Shown here piece after piece: positions 48,708 through 60,854 of a stretch of DNA of 64,000 bases (positions within the stretch are counted from its first letter, which is position 1; every line of letters begins with the position of its first letter). The translations under genes and the position numbers were made by a program. Source of the DNA: Lingula anatina. Taxonomy: Eukaryota; Brachiopoda; Lingulata; Lingulida; Lingulidae. The stretch is from contig NW_019776002.1 in assembly GCF_001039355.2 (NCBI RefSeq), positions 500,414 through 564,413 of the forward strand, given 5' to 3'. The notes beneath the pieces are model-generated. The model was not told the origin of the DNA and made no database searches. It saw only the letters and a program-made list of their open reading frames with translations.

Positions 48708-51700
48708 TATACTGTGTGAGTGCAATGCCAGCATTATATAATGAATACACTGTACTAAATACACCACACAGGCCCATTATGATACAATCTTTAAAATTGT
48801 ACTGGAATTCTAGAGAAATTAAAAAAATAGGTCTTTATCGTATAAAAAATCAAATTCGGAAAATGTCAGACGTACGCGGAACAATGAAGTCAGCTATTTC
48901 TTTAAATTGAATCCGAAAAATTTGAGACATTATAAAACCGTTCTTTTGGATAGGACTGTCATAATTGAAAAATCATGTTTTTTACTGGGCCTGCTTCAAT
49001 TTAACGACATATTTCTTTGCTCCTCTTAAGTAAAAGAAGAAAAATCAGTGCCTAGAGCATTTTAAAACTGCTCTCTCTTCGACTATTTTGCCAGTGAATT
49101 TATTAACAATAATTATTTGTACGTTGACACGGTGTTGACTTTCCCGCGAGGTGTGACGGTTAAGTCTTATCAAGACGCTCAGAGATTTAGACCTAGAAGT
49201 GATAATAGGGGAACTGAAGTGAAGGAGAAACCAACTTACAGTTGTAATTTTAAAATCACAAACGCAACTTGTTTTTTGAAAAAAAAGTGCGTTGTTATTG
49301 CTGATATTAGCGTCAACAGACCCGTAACATTTGGGCATGTGTTCACAAACACCGCGGTGCGTTTTCTCATACGTTAATACACGCGCCTGTCAGCAGAACA
49401 TTCTTTGTTCAATATGAACCCTTACGACACCGTACATCATGCGCAAGATCCGATTTAATTTCTAAAGCTTCAAAAAATTTGAAGACATTTCACGAGTAGA
49501 CCTATGCCTCAGTGCACTGATTGTCAGTGTTCCAACTGCTATTTACATAACCTTCAACACTGACACATTGAACGTTTTTTGAGGCAGAAAACAGGCTTTA
49601 GGTTGATCTAGGTTCATTCTAATGAAACAAAATTTGGTAAACTTTGTTTATCCTTTTCTTTCAACTTTTTTAACTTTATAAAGCAGGTCCATCTGCTTCT
49701 TTTAAGTGAACTGCACCGTATGCAACCTTCCTAACAGTAGAACAAAAACCATGATCTTAAAAAACACGTTACTTTTTCTAAAAGTTTCCACTGCTCTTTT
49801 CTCTTGTCACATTTCAACCATCTTTCACATTACATTTTTCTTGTGACAATCAAAATTGAAGAAAAGTCATCATAGATCAAATATACCCCCACCGTGGAAA
49901 TAACGTTGAGTAAGAAACTTACTATCTGCAGCCTCATCCTGAGCGTCTCAGCGTCTCACAGTGTGGTCGTCTTGTTGCAGACGGTAGAAACACGCGACTG
50001 ACGTGCCGTGATGTCAGCGCGCACTACGAAGCCCATAATTTTAACCGACCTTTGCGCTTAACTGAAATATCCCTCCCCCTGGGAGCATGGCGCACTGCGT
50101 TCACGTAGCAACTTAATGGCTGTGATACTTTAAGTAAGCGTTTCCATTTAATACACGCTTATGTTACCCTGTCACCTCGGCAGTCCTAGCCTCAGGAGAG
50201 ATAATACTACTTTGAAAACGAGGCATTCTCACTGCGACAACAGAATGACGAACTGTTCACATAAATAATTTAAAGGCTCACTTTCCCCCCGTTTCCGTAA
50301 ACTAATATTTGCACATTTTATGCTCCCCCTTTGCGATAATGCCCTGTTGTAGAGAGGGGCTTTGTGACTACTTGAGTGATTTAGCCTTTGTCACAGTGAC
50401 GTTTTGGTTCAACTTACCAGACTTGACGCCTTTGATATCTACGGCCAGGCACGGAGATATTGCAATAAATTCCAAACATTATGAAGCCACCAATAATCCA
50501 CTGGCCGCCACTTGTGTGGGGTGGTGGGGAGAAGTTATTGGATACAAATCTACCAGAAAAGATCGTTTTTTGTGAAATGCAATAGACACGCAAGGAAATG
50601 AGATTCTACTCCCGGTCGCACATCTCGGTGATAAGTACATAGGATAAATATCCAGGATTAGACTTAATTTGTGTATATAGGACTGAGAAGAGCGATTGAT
50701 AATATCACGTGTACTATTTTCGGAGTATTTAAGCATAAAGGAAGCCAATGACAGCATTTGAAGTTGAGAAGATATCCATTGTTTTCACGGTCGCTTGAGG
50801 GCAATGTGCTTTCAGGTGTATTTTACTTCATCGCCCTTAGGCGATATCACCTTCAGGGATTTGGTTACAAGTCTTTGCTAGTTATCGCACAAATCAGAAC
50901 ACGCACGCAAGATGACATAAAGCGAGATACTACTTTGTGTATTCACAAGCAAACACCTTTTAACATTTCTCTCAATACTTCAATAACCCCACAAGAAGTT
51001 TTATTTGTGAATCTTTTAAACGTTTGTGACGTGCCGAATGTCATTTTCACTGATGCACGGCGCAAATGTCGTAAACTATAACCCTCAAAGGTGTGAGCCA
51101 AAAAAAAAAAAAAAAAACTACTCAAGACGCTTGTGCTTAATAAAACTTCATTACACAATTATATTTCAATCAATTCTACTTAAGTTACAATTGAAAATAC
51201 TTCAAAATAAGCTTGTCTTTTTTCGTATTTCGTATTTTCATTCCTAGTCAATTTGTTTCTCTTGAGAAAAACAAGTGTTAAGTGTCCTCCGTCTGTATTT
51301 CCATTACTTTTAATATTTGTTTCTTTAGAGGAAAACAAGTGTAATAGTTCATGGTGGTAGCTAGTAGATGAGCAGAAAGCCTTCTTCACCTGCGACGTCT
51401 ATATTGAACTGGGATTTGCCTGAAAAGTAATAAAACACTGATCTATTTTTGCTACATGAACCATTAGTATTTTTTAAGGGTTGGGGACCTGCAACTAGAT
51501 ATGAAAAAATTCAAGCTCTAATAAAGACATCAGATTAACTTTGTCCCCACGATGCCTTTGATAACATTTTTTATATCTAATCTAAAATTCAGGGATGCAA
51601 TAACAGAAGATCTGCCTACCACAGAGAAAGGTTCACCATCCAAAGAACACGTTGATAAGTGAGTACGGGGGTCTGCGGGTATAATCAAACACTTTTACAT

Positions 51701-53380
51701 GAAAGACTACATGTAACACGAGATCCGCCTTATTTGATCAGTGCGAAATTATCGTCTATTTAGAGATCCCACTTGTGACGGGTACAATCAAACTTCACAG
51801 GCACCCCTCTCCAGTATAGGGGTGTCTTCAGTTTGATTGCTTTAAAAATAGCAAACTTACGATTTTTTTCGAATTCTTTATGGGCATGCACGCGGATAAA
51901 ACTTACTTCATTGCTTCGACTTTAGAAGTGTCTGTAGCCTCTCGAAATCTCTCTTGGTATAGTTCGCTCTCGGAGGAATCTTAACGGTATAAATAAAAGT
52001 TAGTGTGAAGAACTATCACAGTGTGCCATATTTCATAATCTATGTAGCGTGAAACACATTATTAGAGGTTTCAAGAATCAACTGAATTGATTTACAGAAG
52101 TTGCTATTCACTGCATGGCACCTTCCTTAAGTGGTGTTTTTTACAAATGATGAAAATATCATGTTTAGACAAAAGAAAAGTAAGTTATGATAAAAAGTAA
52201 ACTGCATCAATAAATCTGAGACTTCTTTCATTTGTCTTCCTTTTATAAAACAGAGTTACGATTTTCATACACTGGATGATCATGACCTAAACAGTTAATT
52301 ATCAAGAGAAAGACATATCAGGTTCATTTCATGGTTTCCTGGTGAACATTGTCGGTCGTTTAGTTGTCTAACAAGCCTACTTATGGGAAAGATATTTTTT
52401 ATTAACCCTCAAAATAAAGGTTTAATGAATAATAATAAAAAGATAAATAGCCCCCCCCCCCCCCCCCCCCACCGTGTATTATGTGGTATATCTACCTCCT
52501 CCCACCTTCTGCCTAGGACCGCCGAATTGTATTGACAATTAAAGTCTGCCCCACCCCCCGCCCCTATATCCCCCTGCCCCTATCCCCCCTCCCCCCGTGT
52601 GTTATATGGCATACCTTGTCTTCTTGTAATATCTCAATCATGGTTTCCCTCCTACCGCCCTCTGCCGGGGACCGCCGGTTTGAATTGGGACTGTTGATAC
52701 CGCCTGGCAAACAGGGGAACGTCATAAATTTTACACTTGAATGTGCACTTTTTTTCAACGCAGTGGAAAAATGTGCCATGAACAAGCCTCTACCAGTGTG
52801 GCAGATTATATAGGGAAAAACGGAAAAAATCCAGTCAAATGACTGTCTATTTATCTAGAGACATATCTGTGAATATCTGTGAAAAATCAATCCGTAGCCC
52901 TGGTAGAGGGTATGTTGTTATAAGCTTTCACTCTTATCAACTGTGACTGTAACTGAATATGCGTACTTGAAGTTTAACAAGCGAACAGTTGTTTTACTCT
53001 ACATCAATGAACAAAAGCACATGTAAAATTGCTTACTTTTCAAAGCTACATAATCAGAGGGTGTGCTTTCACTGAAATAAACAGCAAAAATTGTGTTATA
53101 ATCACATGTTGTTTTATCTGTAACGTGAATATCATATATCACTAATGTTGTGATCGCCTTGGAATTATCCTACGATATTCCTGAGATGAAATGTGAAAAA
53201 GATGACTAAACTTCGTAATAATACCAGTAATTAGGATGTATACAAGCACAGAAAAATGGTATGTGGTATTTGGTATTTTATATTGTTTTTAAGGCCTTTA
53301 CTGCTGTACAGATTAGGAGAAATAGATATGAATAAATTGTTGTAGATCTATCGAATGTTTCTCATTAATTAATAACGTGC
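48703..53380. other. Region between the two CNBD2-like genes
   Basis: This presumably holds the 5' exons and promoter of paralog A. A short ATG-containing segment at 49937..49923 with a GTAAGT donor could be a leader exon. A poly-A run (51100..51117) and a C20 run (52451..52470) are present. Two diverged copies of a block including CCGTGTRTTATRTGGYATA and a following GGACCGCCG lie at about 52471..52530 and 52593..52680. No complete gene is visible. Confidence 0.35.
51907..51979 (-). CDS. Candidate 5' exon of CNBD2-like paralog A
   Basis: A 73-nt open stretch has an acceptor (GTTAAG) at 51980 and a strong GTAAGT donor after 51907. In one frame it encodes SSESELYQERFREATDTSK and leaves two bases, the same phase as the exon preceding paralog B's first CNBD exon. 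A second open stretch near 52680..52610 (MIEILQEDK before GTATGC) might be another leader exon. Both are unproven. Confidence 0.3.
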
Positions 53381-56300
53381 TTACAAGAATCCGTCTGTAG
53401 GCTGTATAGTTGGGCTGTCTCCCTCGCTCTCGTCAAAGAAACCAAAAACATCATCATTCTCTATTTTTCGTTCACTTTTCCCGTCCTTTGGAAAACAAGA
53501 TACGAAAACTTTTTGGCCAGGAAACGGCGGTGCATTACCCTAATAAATAAAATAAAATCATGGGTTTTATATTCGGCTAGGCATTATTGAACATATCATC
53601 TAACACATTTATTCTTAGTGGAAACAAAATTGCGTTGTCAACGCATACATTTTTATTCGAAAGAGGAGTGAGATTGAATGAGGTGGGTGAGTTTCGGGCA
53701 ATAAAACTTACATCAGCAGAAAACCTACGAAGACGAAACACCCTTTTTGGTTTCCTATCTTTACTTTCTATTTCGGCGTGCCATGTTTTCAATTTCATCT
53801 CCAGAACGCTCAGGGCCGCGTCGCTTGTCTGCCAGTCATAAAAAGGCGGCCTAGTCTCTATATTGTGATACTGCAACGTTTGATCGTGTGAACAGTAATT
53901 CAACCTTTCCAAATCTGAGTAAACCGAGAATCTAAGAATTCCGTTCGACCCAGTGTCTCTAAAAGAACCTTCGTACGTGCTGCCACCTTTTGAGTAAAGT
54001 CTGTTGGATTTCTTACACAGCTGCACTAATCCGTTAGCTCCAGTTCCATTCGCGATAAGTTTATTTCTAGATCTTATACTATTAGGGTTGATGGTCTGTC
54101 CTGCACCAAGGGAAACTTGTGGATGTCGACTTTTGTGAGAAGCGTCGTGCAAAAATGATCTTCGGCTCCGCTGCGGTCGTTTTATATCATGTGAAATTGA
54201 AGAAAGTCTGGAAGAATGTGCATCTCTGAAACATGGATTGTTTTTGAAAACTGAACGTGAATTTAGAGTATGCAATTTCAGTCGTAAACATTGCAGGAAC
54301 TGAGGGGTGTCGTCCTTCTCAAAGCGACGCATTCTTCTTTCAATTTTATCCAGAGACTGCATTCTGATCATATCGGCTGTCTTGGCATATTTTCTATTAA
54401 TCAGTCTTTCAAAAGTTCTCAGCGTAAGCAAAAAAGTCTCGCATGGTTCAATGGCAACGGCTGTTTGCAAATAACTCGGAGTATCCAGTGAAACTTCTAC
54501 GTCTCCTAAAAACGGAAGGAAAAAATGCATGACATGTAATTATGAACATTAACTTTGCAATAGAACATGCAGTCTGGAAAGTTTCATCTAATGTTTTACC
54601 ATCTGAAGGTCAAGGCATGTGACAAAACATTATTGATAAAATTGTCGAGAAAAATGCTAAGATATGATTATTGGAATGCGAAAACTTGGTACATATTTGC
54701 TTGATAGTGCCGAGGCATCCAAGTGTCTGGAAATAAACACCCCCTTATCAAAGATCGTATTAAAACTTAACGCAATGCTTCTGTAGTTATGCTTTGTGAA
54801 TGTAAATAAAAAGCACTGTTCAGGTATCGTACCCACTGCCTCTATCGGAGCACACACACAAACATCGACAGATCGTCGCGAAGGCCGTCTTAGTTTTCTA
54901 GAACTCTCTCTCTTGGTGAGTCCATTGTCCCCATTGTCCGAGCTCCGATTTCGACTGCCATCTAGAGACCTGAAACCCAAACGTGATATTTTCCCTAAAA
55001 TTCTTACATGACTCAAGATGATTTTGTTTCTGATTTCATGCCTGCAAAATTCTAAATGTCATTTTTTAGCAGAAGCATCCATTTTGTACGTTTATAAAAA
55101 TCAATGTCACGTATTACACGCACTTCTACCGCTTCGATCTCTGTAAAAAAAAAAAAAAAAAAAAAAAAAGAGACGCATAAAAATATCATAAACCTTAAAA
55201 ACAACCTGGGCGGGCAATTGACGAGGTGGAAAAGGTTACTCATCCGCCAATTCCCCATTAGCTGTTACACATTTTTTTGTTTTTAGTCTTAATCTCGAGT
55301 GAAATATATATCAGCCATATCAGTTTATTAACAGTACATCGACTTTCAATGTAGACTAAGTTGCTTTCTCTTAGCTTCATTTTTGGGACTCACTAAGCTA
55401 CACGAGTTTTCACTTAAATCGTGGTCTTGCGTCTGAAACTTAACACGCACTATTGATTTGCGAGTGAAAATCAAAGCTAGTGATCTCTTTGGAGAACGGA
55501 CACATGACAGATGAAATTATATGAAAATGACATTTTCAAATGCTCAAGTAACTGCTACGTAGATTTACGTCAATTTTGTCCTGTCGCTCAGATAAAAGAA
55601 GAAGCCGAAGAAGTTTAATATTTGTTGAAAGCTTAGTTATGATGTGGAAGTCCTTAGTATATTGCCTGTATTAGCCTCTTAAAAGTCTTCACCTCTGTAC
55701 AGTAATGTTATAAAACAGTTGTTTCTGATTGGCATTTTGGCTGCATCAAAGAACTGCACATGCGTGGAGGAACGTTGTGCTTTCTCAGGAGTTTTTAACC
55801 GGGTCACTGAGAGAGGTAAAGGTGATTTAAGATCATCTTACCTTCCTAGTTCTGGTGGTACCAGCCGCGTCCAGAAGCTGCAGTCTGCCCGCCACACGGT
55901 GGAGTTTTGTGTCCAGTGAGCCCACGGCTCCATGGTCAACTTGACCTGGCCTCTGGGGAGATACAGTAACAGTCAGTCTAGGCTAGTCTACACTTCACTA
56001 CGCGGTGGAAAGTTAAACACTGAAAACTCTGATTAGAATATTTGTATTCAGCGGTGAATTTTCATTGCAAAATAACCCCCTTCTTTGATTAAATACCTTT
56101 CTGCAAAAACCGGCCAGCGATTCCTGTTATAAGACCTAGATACATGTACCTGATAATGAAGTAGATCCCCTTGACTGGCTCTCCTTGCTTCATTAGTTTT
56201 TCATCAAAAGCCACAAATTGTCTAATAAGACTCATAGCAAGCTGCCGTTTGTATTTTGGTTGCCAGCTACAGAAATATTCACAGTTATTAACAAAGGCCA

Positions 56301-59300
56301 TCTTGGCGTTAAACTCTTGTTCCTGTGCGGCTCTCAGACAGCGATTGAAGAGTTCTCTGCTGACGACCAGTAAATCTGTCTTGGTGTCAGCTATAACGGT
56401 GGCGGTACGGACACAATCCTCAGTAATCAGGGCTACTTCACCAAAACTTTTACCTTCATCTGAAAAAAATTCATTTTAAACCACAAAAAACGTGTCAATA
56501 TTCAAAATATGACCTAAATAAGTTACATTAGTTTCTTTTTCATTTAAAAGGTCAGTTTACATAATCATAGTTGCGGTTCAGCGGCGACTCTTCAACTCAC
56601 CTAATGTGGTGATAAATATCCCCAAGGCACCCCTGTCTAGCGGCTTGGGTAATGTCGGCTCTGCTTCGTCTTGTTGGTCAACCTCCACCACTTCGTTATT
56701 ATCATCGTCTGATTTATTATTGAGATAAATTGAAGTTTGTCCACTGAGAATAATGTAGAACCTATTCCGTGAAAAAGAATAAATAGATTATTCAAATAAA
56801 CATCTTTTAATATTCAAATTAAAAAAGTTAACAAAACTCACTTATTTGTAGTTTTTTTAATCTCACTTACTCTCAAACTCTCAAATACGAAATACTGGCT
56901 GAAATTCTAGTGAAAAAATCTCTAAATGCATATAAAATGTATTTGAATACATTAAATTTTAGATTAAATTTCTTAAAATTAAAAAGTGTCACCTGTCACC
57001 CGTGTCACCTTGCCGGATTATAATATCGTTCCTTTCGCACGTCATAAATTCACAATTACGAATGATGTCTTTCATGATATCTGGAATGAAATATGTTTTG
57101 TTTTCTTTCATTTGTTGACCTTTTATTTTGTTTAAATTTCCGTTACATTTTCTGTGTTTAGAAACGTGACACGTTTCAGTAACAACGTGAAACTGGTAAA
57201 ATCTACAGATCCAATATACAAATGATGAATATGTAAAAGTAAGTATAATAAAAGTTATAAGGTATTATAAGAATACCCTAAGCCTACATTCAATATGTGG
57301 GATATTAACCGAAGGTGACTTCAAGTTATCAGGTAGAGGTTTATTTCATAATATTCGGCCTTGTAACAACTTAAAGATGGAGGGGGCAGAGATCCAGTTT
57401 TTAGGCATACTCTATCATGCAAGTGTATAAATAAAGCCCCGATTTCGCGGATCCTGTTGGTTACTTAGCGGGGTGTCTAAATTTACAGAATGCTTTTAAG
57501 TTATTAAAGTAATGGGGCTTGCTTAAAAGGACGATGTTTTTTATTCATAAAAGTAGAACGAATACCCTTGCCAGAGACAGCTGACGGCAACATTTCTCTC
57601 TTCTGTTTTAGGTGAAGGTTTTTGTTTAATCTAAACACAGCAAATCCAGGTTTTAACAAATGTTTCGCTTGTGCAAGAGTTGTTTAATTATCAAAGACTC
57701 GATTTGCGTTCTTGACGAAACGCGTGAGCCACGATCTATACAATGAGGGATTTCAAATACAACTGAAAAATCTAGCAAAAAGTCAAAAAAGCATATGACA
57801 GCATCGTAAAATATAACAATTCAATTTTACATAAATACTTGAAAATATCTAGAGAACCCTTAAATTTTTAGGATTGTATGAAATGAACTTTGTGCTTAAT
57901 CTGAAATGTTCGAATTCTATTGTGAGATCACTATTATAAAAAAATACATCAATGCAAAAGCACCGTTGGCAATCAGGAAGATAGCATAACCTCTCGTGTT
58001 ATCAAAACATGTTTAAGATTAAACTGTCTGGCTTACAGAATATTCAGAAAGAAAAAAAANNNNNNNNNNNNNNNNNNNNNNNNNNNNNNNNNNNNNNNNN
58101 NNNNNNNNNNNNNNNNNNNNNNNNNNNNNNNNNNNNNNNNNNNNNNNNNNNNNNNNNNNNNNNNNNNNNNNNNNNNNNNNNNNNNNNNNNNNNNNNNNNN
58201 NNNNNNNNNNNNNNNNNNNNNNNNNNNNNNNNNNNNNNNNNNNNNNNNNNNNNNNNNNNNNNNNNNNNNNNNNNNNNNNNNNNNNNNNNNNNNNNNNNNN
58301 NNNNNNNNNNNNNNNNNNNNNNNNNNNNNNNNNNNNNNNNNNNNNNNNNNNNNNNNNNNNNNNNNNNNNNNNNNNNNNNNNNNNNNNNNNTCAGTTTACA
58401 TAATCATAGTTGCGGTTCAGCGGCGACTCTTCAACTCACCTAATGTGGTGATAAATATCCCCAAGGCACCCCTGTCTAGCGGCTTGGGTAATGTCGGCTC
58501 TGCTTCGTCTTGTTGGTCAACCTCCACCACTTCGTTATTATCATCGTCTGATTTATTATTGAGATAAATTGAAGTTTGTCCACTGAGAATAATGTAGAAC
58601 CTATTCCGTGAAAAAGAATAAATAGATTATTCAAATAAACATCTTTTAATATTCAAATTAAAAAAGTTAACAAAACTCACTTATTTGTAGTTTTTTTAAT
58701 CTCACTTACTCTCAAACTCTCAAATACGAAATACTGGCTGAAATTCTAGTGAAAAAATCTCTAAATGCATATAAAATGTATTTGAATACATTAAATTTTA
58801 GATTAAATTTCTTAAAATTAAAAAGTGTCACCTGTCACCCGTGTCACCTTGCCGGATTATAATATCGTTCCTTTCGCACGTCATAAATTCACAATTACGA
58901 ATGATGTCTTTCATGATATCTGGAATGAAATATGTTTTGTTTTCTTTCATTTGTTGACCTTTTATTTTGTTTAAATTTCCGTTACATTTTCTGTGTTTAG
59001 AAACGTGACACGTTTCAGTAACAACGTGAAACTGGTAAAATCTACAGATCCAATATACAAATGATGAATATGTAAAAGTAAGTATAATAAAAGTTATAAG
59101 GTATTATAAGAATACCCTAAGCCTACATTCAATATGTGGGATATTAACCGAAGGTGACTTCAAGTTATCAGGTAGAGGTTTATTTCATAATATTCGGCCT
59201 TGTAACAACTTAAAGATGGAGGGGGCAGAGATCCAGTTTTTAGGCATACTCTATCATGCAAGTGTATAAATAAAGCCCCGATTTCGCGGATCCTGTTGGT

Positions 59301-60854
59301 TACTTAGCGGGGTGTCTAAATTTACAGAATGCTTTTAAGTTATTAAAGTAATGGGGCTTGCTTAAAAGGACGATGTTTTTTATTCATAAAAGTAGAACGA
59401 ATACCCTTGCCAGAGACAGCTGACGGCAACATTTCTCTCTTCTGTTTTAGGTGAAGGTTTTTGTTTAATCTAAACACAGCAAATCCAGGTTTTAACAAAT
59501 GTTTCGCTTGTGCAAGAGTTGTTTAATTATCAAAGACTCGATTTGCGTTCTTGACGAAACGCGTGAGCCACGATCTATACAATGAGGGATTTCAAATACA
59601 ACTGAAAAATCTAGCAAAAAGTCAAAAAAGCATATGACAGCATCGTAAAATATAACAATTCAATTTTACATAAATACTTGAAAATATCTAGAGAACCCTT
59701 AAATTTTTAGGATTGTATGAAATGAACTTTGTGCTTAATCTGAAATGTTCGAATTCTATTGTGAGATCACTATTATAAAAAAATACATCAATGCAAAAGC
59801 ACCGTTGGCAATCAGGAAGATAGCATAACCTCTCGTGTTATCAAAACATGTTTAAGATTAAACTGTCTGGCTTACAGAATATTCAGAAAGAAAAAAAAAC
59901 ACGCATACCTGTCTGCAGCCTCCTAAACAAGTCAGATTTCTTCTGGAACCAAGGTCGTATCTGTTCAATCAAAGCATTGGGTCTAGAGGCCGGGGGCTGC
60001 GTTATCACACCCAGCACTTTCTGATACATCAAAGCCATTGGGAACACTTCTCGTGAAAACTCTACTCTGAAACCAAACCGCACGCGTTAAATCCCAATCT
60101 TCCTATTTCTATTGTCAACAACCAACGCCACATGGTAAAATATACGTGTAAGCCTAATTAATACCAATTACGCTTTTAATTGATAATTCTGGTTCTCATT
60201 CATAGTGATTATTCATAACAGAGATGTTTCCACCAGAGACTTTTTACATTTGTTCTCAGTTAAGTCTAATAAAGGCCCATTAATAATAACGTTTCTGATG
60301 AAAGTTATCGATTTTCAAAGATTTTCTACATGAAGTACTAGGAATGCTTTCTCTGCGTTATATGACTTGATTCAAGCGTGAAGGGCGATGAGGTTAAGTC
60401 TTTATAACCACATTGAAACAAATCAAGATTAAATAAGACCTTGTGTAAGGAAACAATAATAAGATAAAATAAAAACTAAACTAATGATGATACATGTTAA
60501 AGTAAGTAATTCTAATAATAAAAACTTTTCACCAATTATAAGAAGCTAACCATGTGTATTTTTATAAACTTGAAAATAAAAGTCCTAATTCCTTACTTCT
60601 TTACAGAAACCACTGCCCGCAGTTTCTGAAGTTCCTCCTTCCACGTCAGCAGTTAGAGGTTACTGTGCGTGTTAAGACATAGATTTTAACAAAACATGGC
60701 CTTGGGCATAAAATATTCAAAAATTTTATCTGTATTTTTATGTTTTAACGACTTTCATGGGTCTGATGATAAAGTAATTTTTACTAACCTCTCCCTGTCC
60801 GCAGACTTTTATCTGGGAAATGTTGTACTCCACGTCTAATAATTGTTTATACAG
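53381..60854 (-). CDS. CNBD2/CRIS-like cyclic-nucleotide-binding protein, paralog B
   Basis: Firm exons: 60066..59909, 58919..58832, 58600..58440, 56459..56150, 55952..55842, 54969..54833, 54505..53712, 53539..53381. They encode about 639 residues. Likely upstream exons are 60854..60789 (22 codons, KQLLDVEYNISQIKV) and one ending at 60597 (EELQKLRAVVSVK). CNBD 1 has CERNDIIIRQGDTGDRFYI and the cassette SFGEVALITEDCVRTATV. The second CNBD is degenerate (no FGE...R). Exon lengths and phases match paralog A exactly for several exons (88, 310 and 111 nt). Two exons also occur at 57080..56993 and 56761..56601 inside a duplicated block beside the N gap; only one set should count. The true first exon is not identified. 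Confidence 0.8.
55145..55169. repeat. Poly-A run (25 A)
   Basis: A homopolymer in an intron of paralog B. Confidence 0.95.
56552..58059 (-). repeat. Gap-flanking duplicate, copy 1 (two CNBD exons)
   Basis: About 1508 bp that appears identical to 58391..59898 at an offset of 1839. It contains the 88-nt and 161-nt CNBD exons of paralog B and ends exactly at the N gap. The match starting directly after the gap and ending directly before it points to assembly redundancy. Confidence 0.93.
58060..58390. other. Assembly gap (331 N)
   Basis: A run of N between two copies of the same sequence. An apparent ORF crossing it is meaningless. Confidence 0.99.
58391..59898 (-). repeat. Gap-flanking duplicate, copy 2 (two CNBD exons)
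   Basis: Second copy of 56552..58059, contiguous with the upstream exon at 59909..60066. Copy 1 is contiguous with the downstream exon at 56459. Collapsing the two and deleting the gap gives a normal exon order. Confidence 0.93.

Noticed and set aside
58009-58443. 144-codon ORF
   Set aside because: It is composed almost entirely of N bases.
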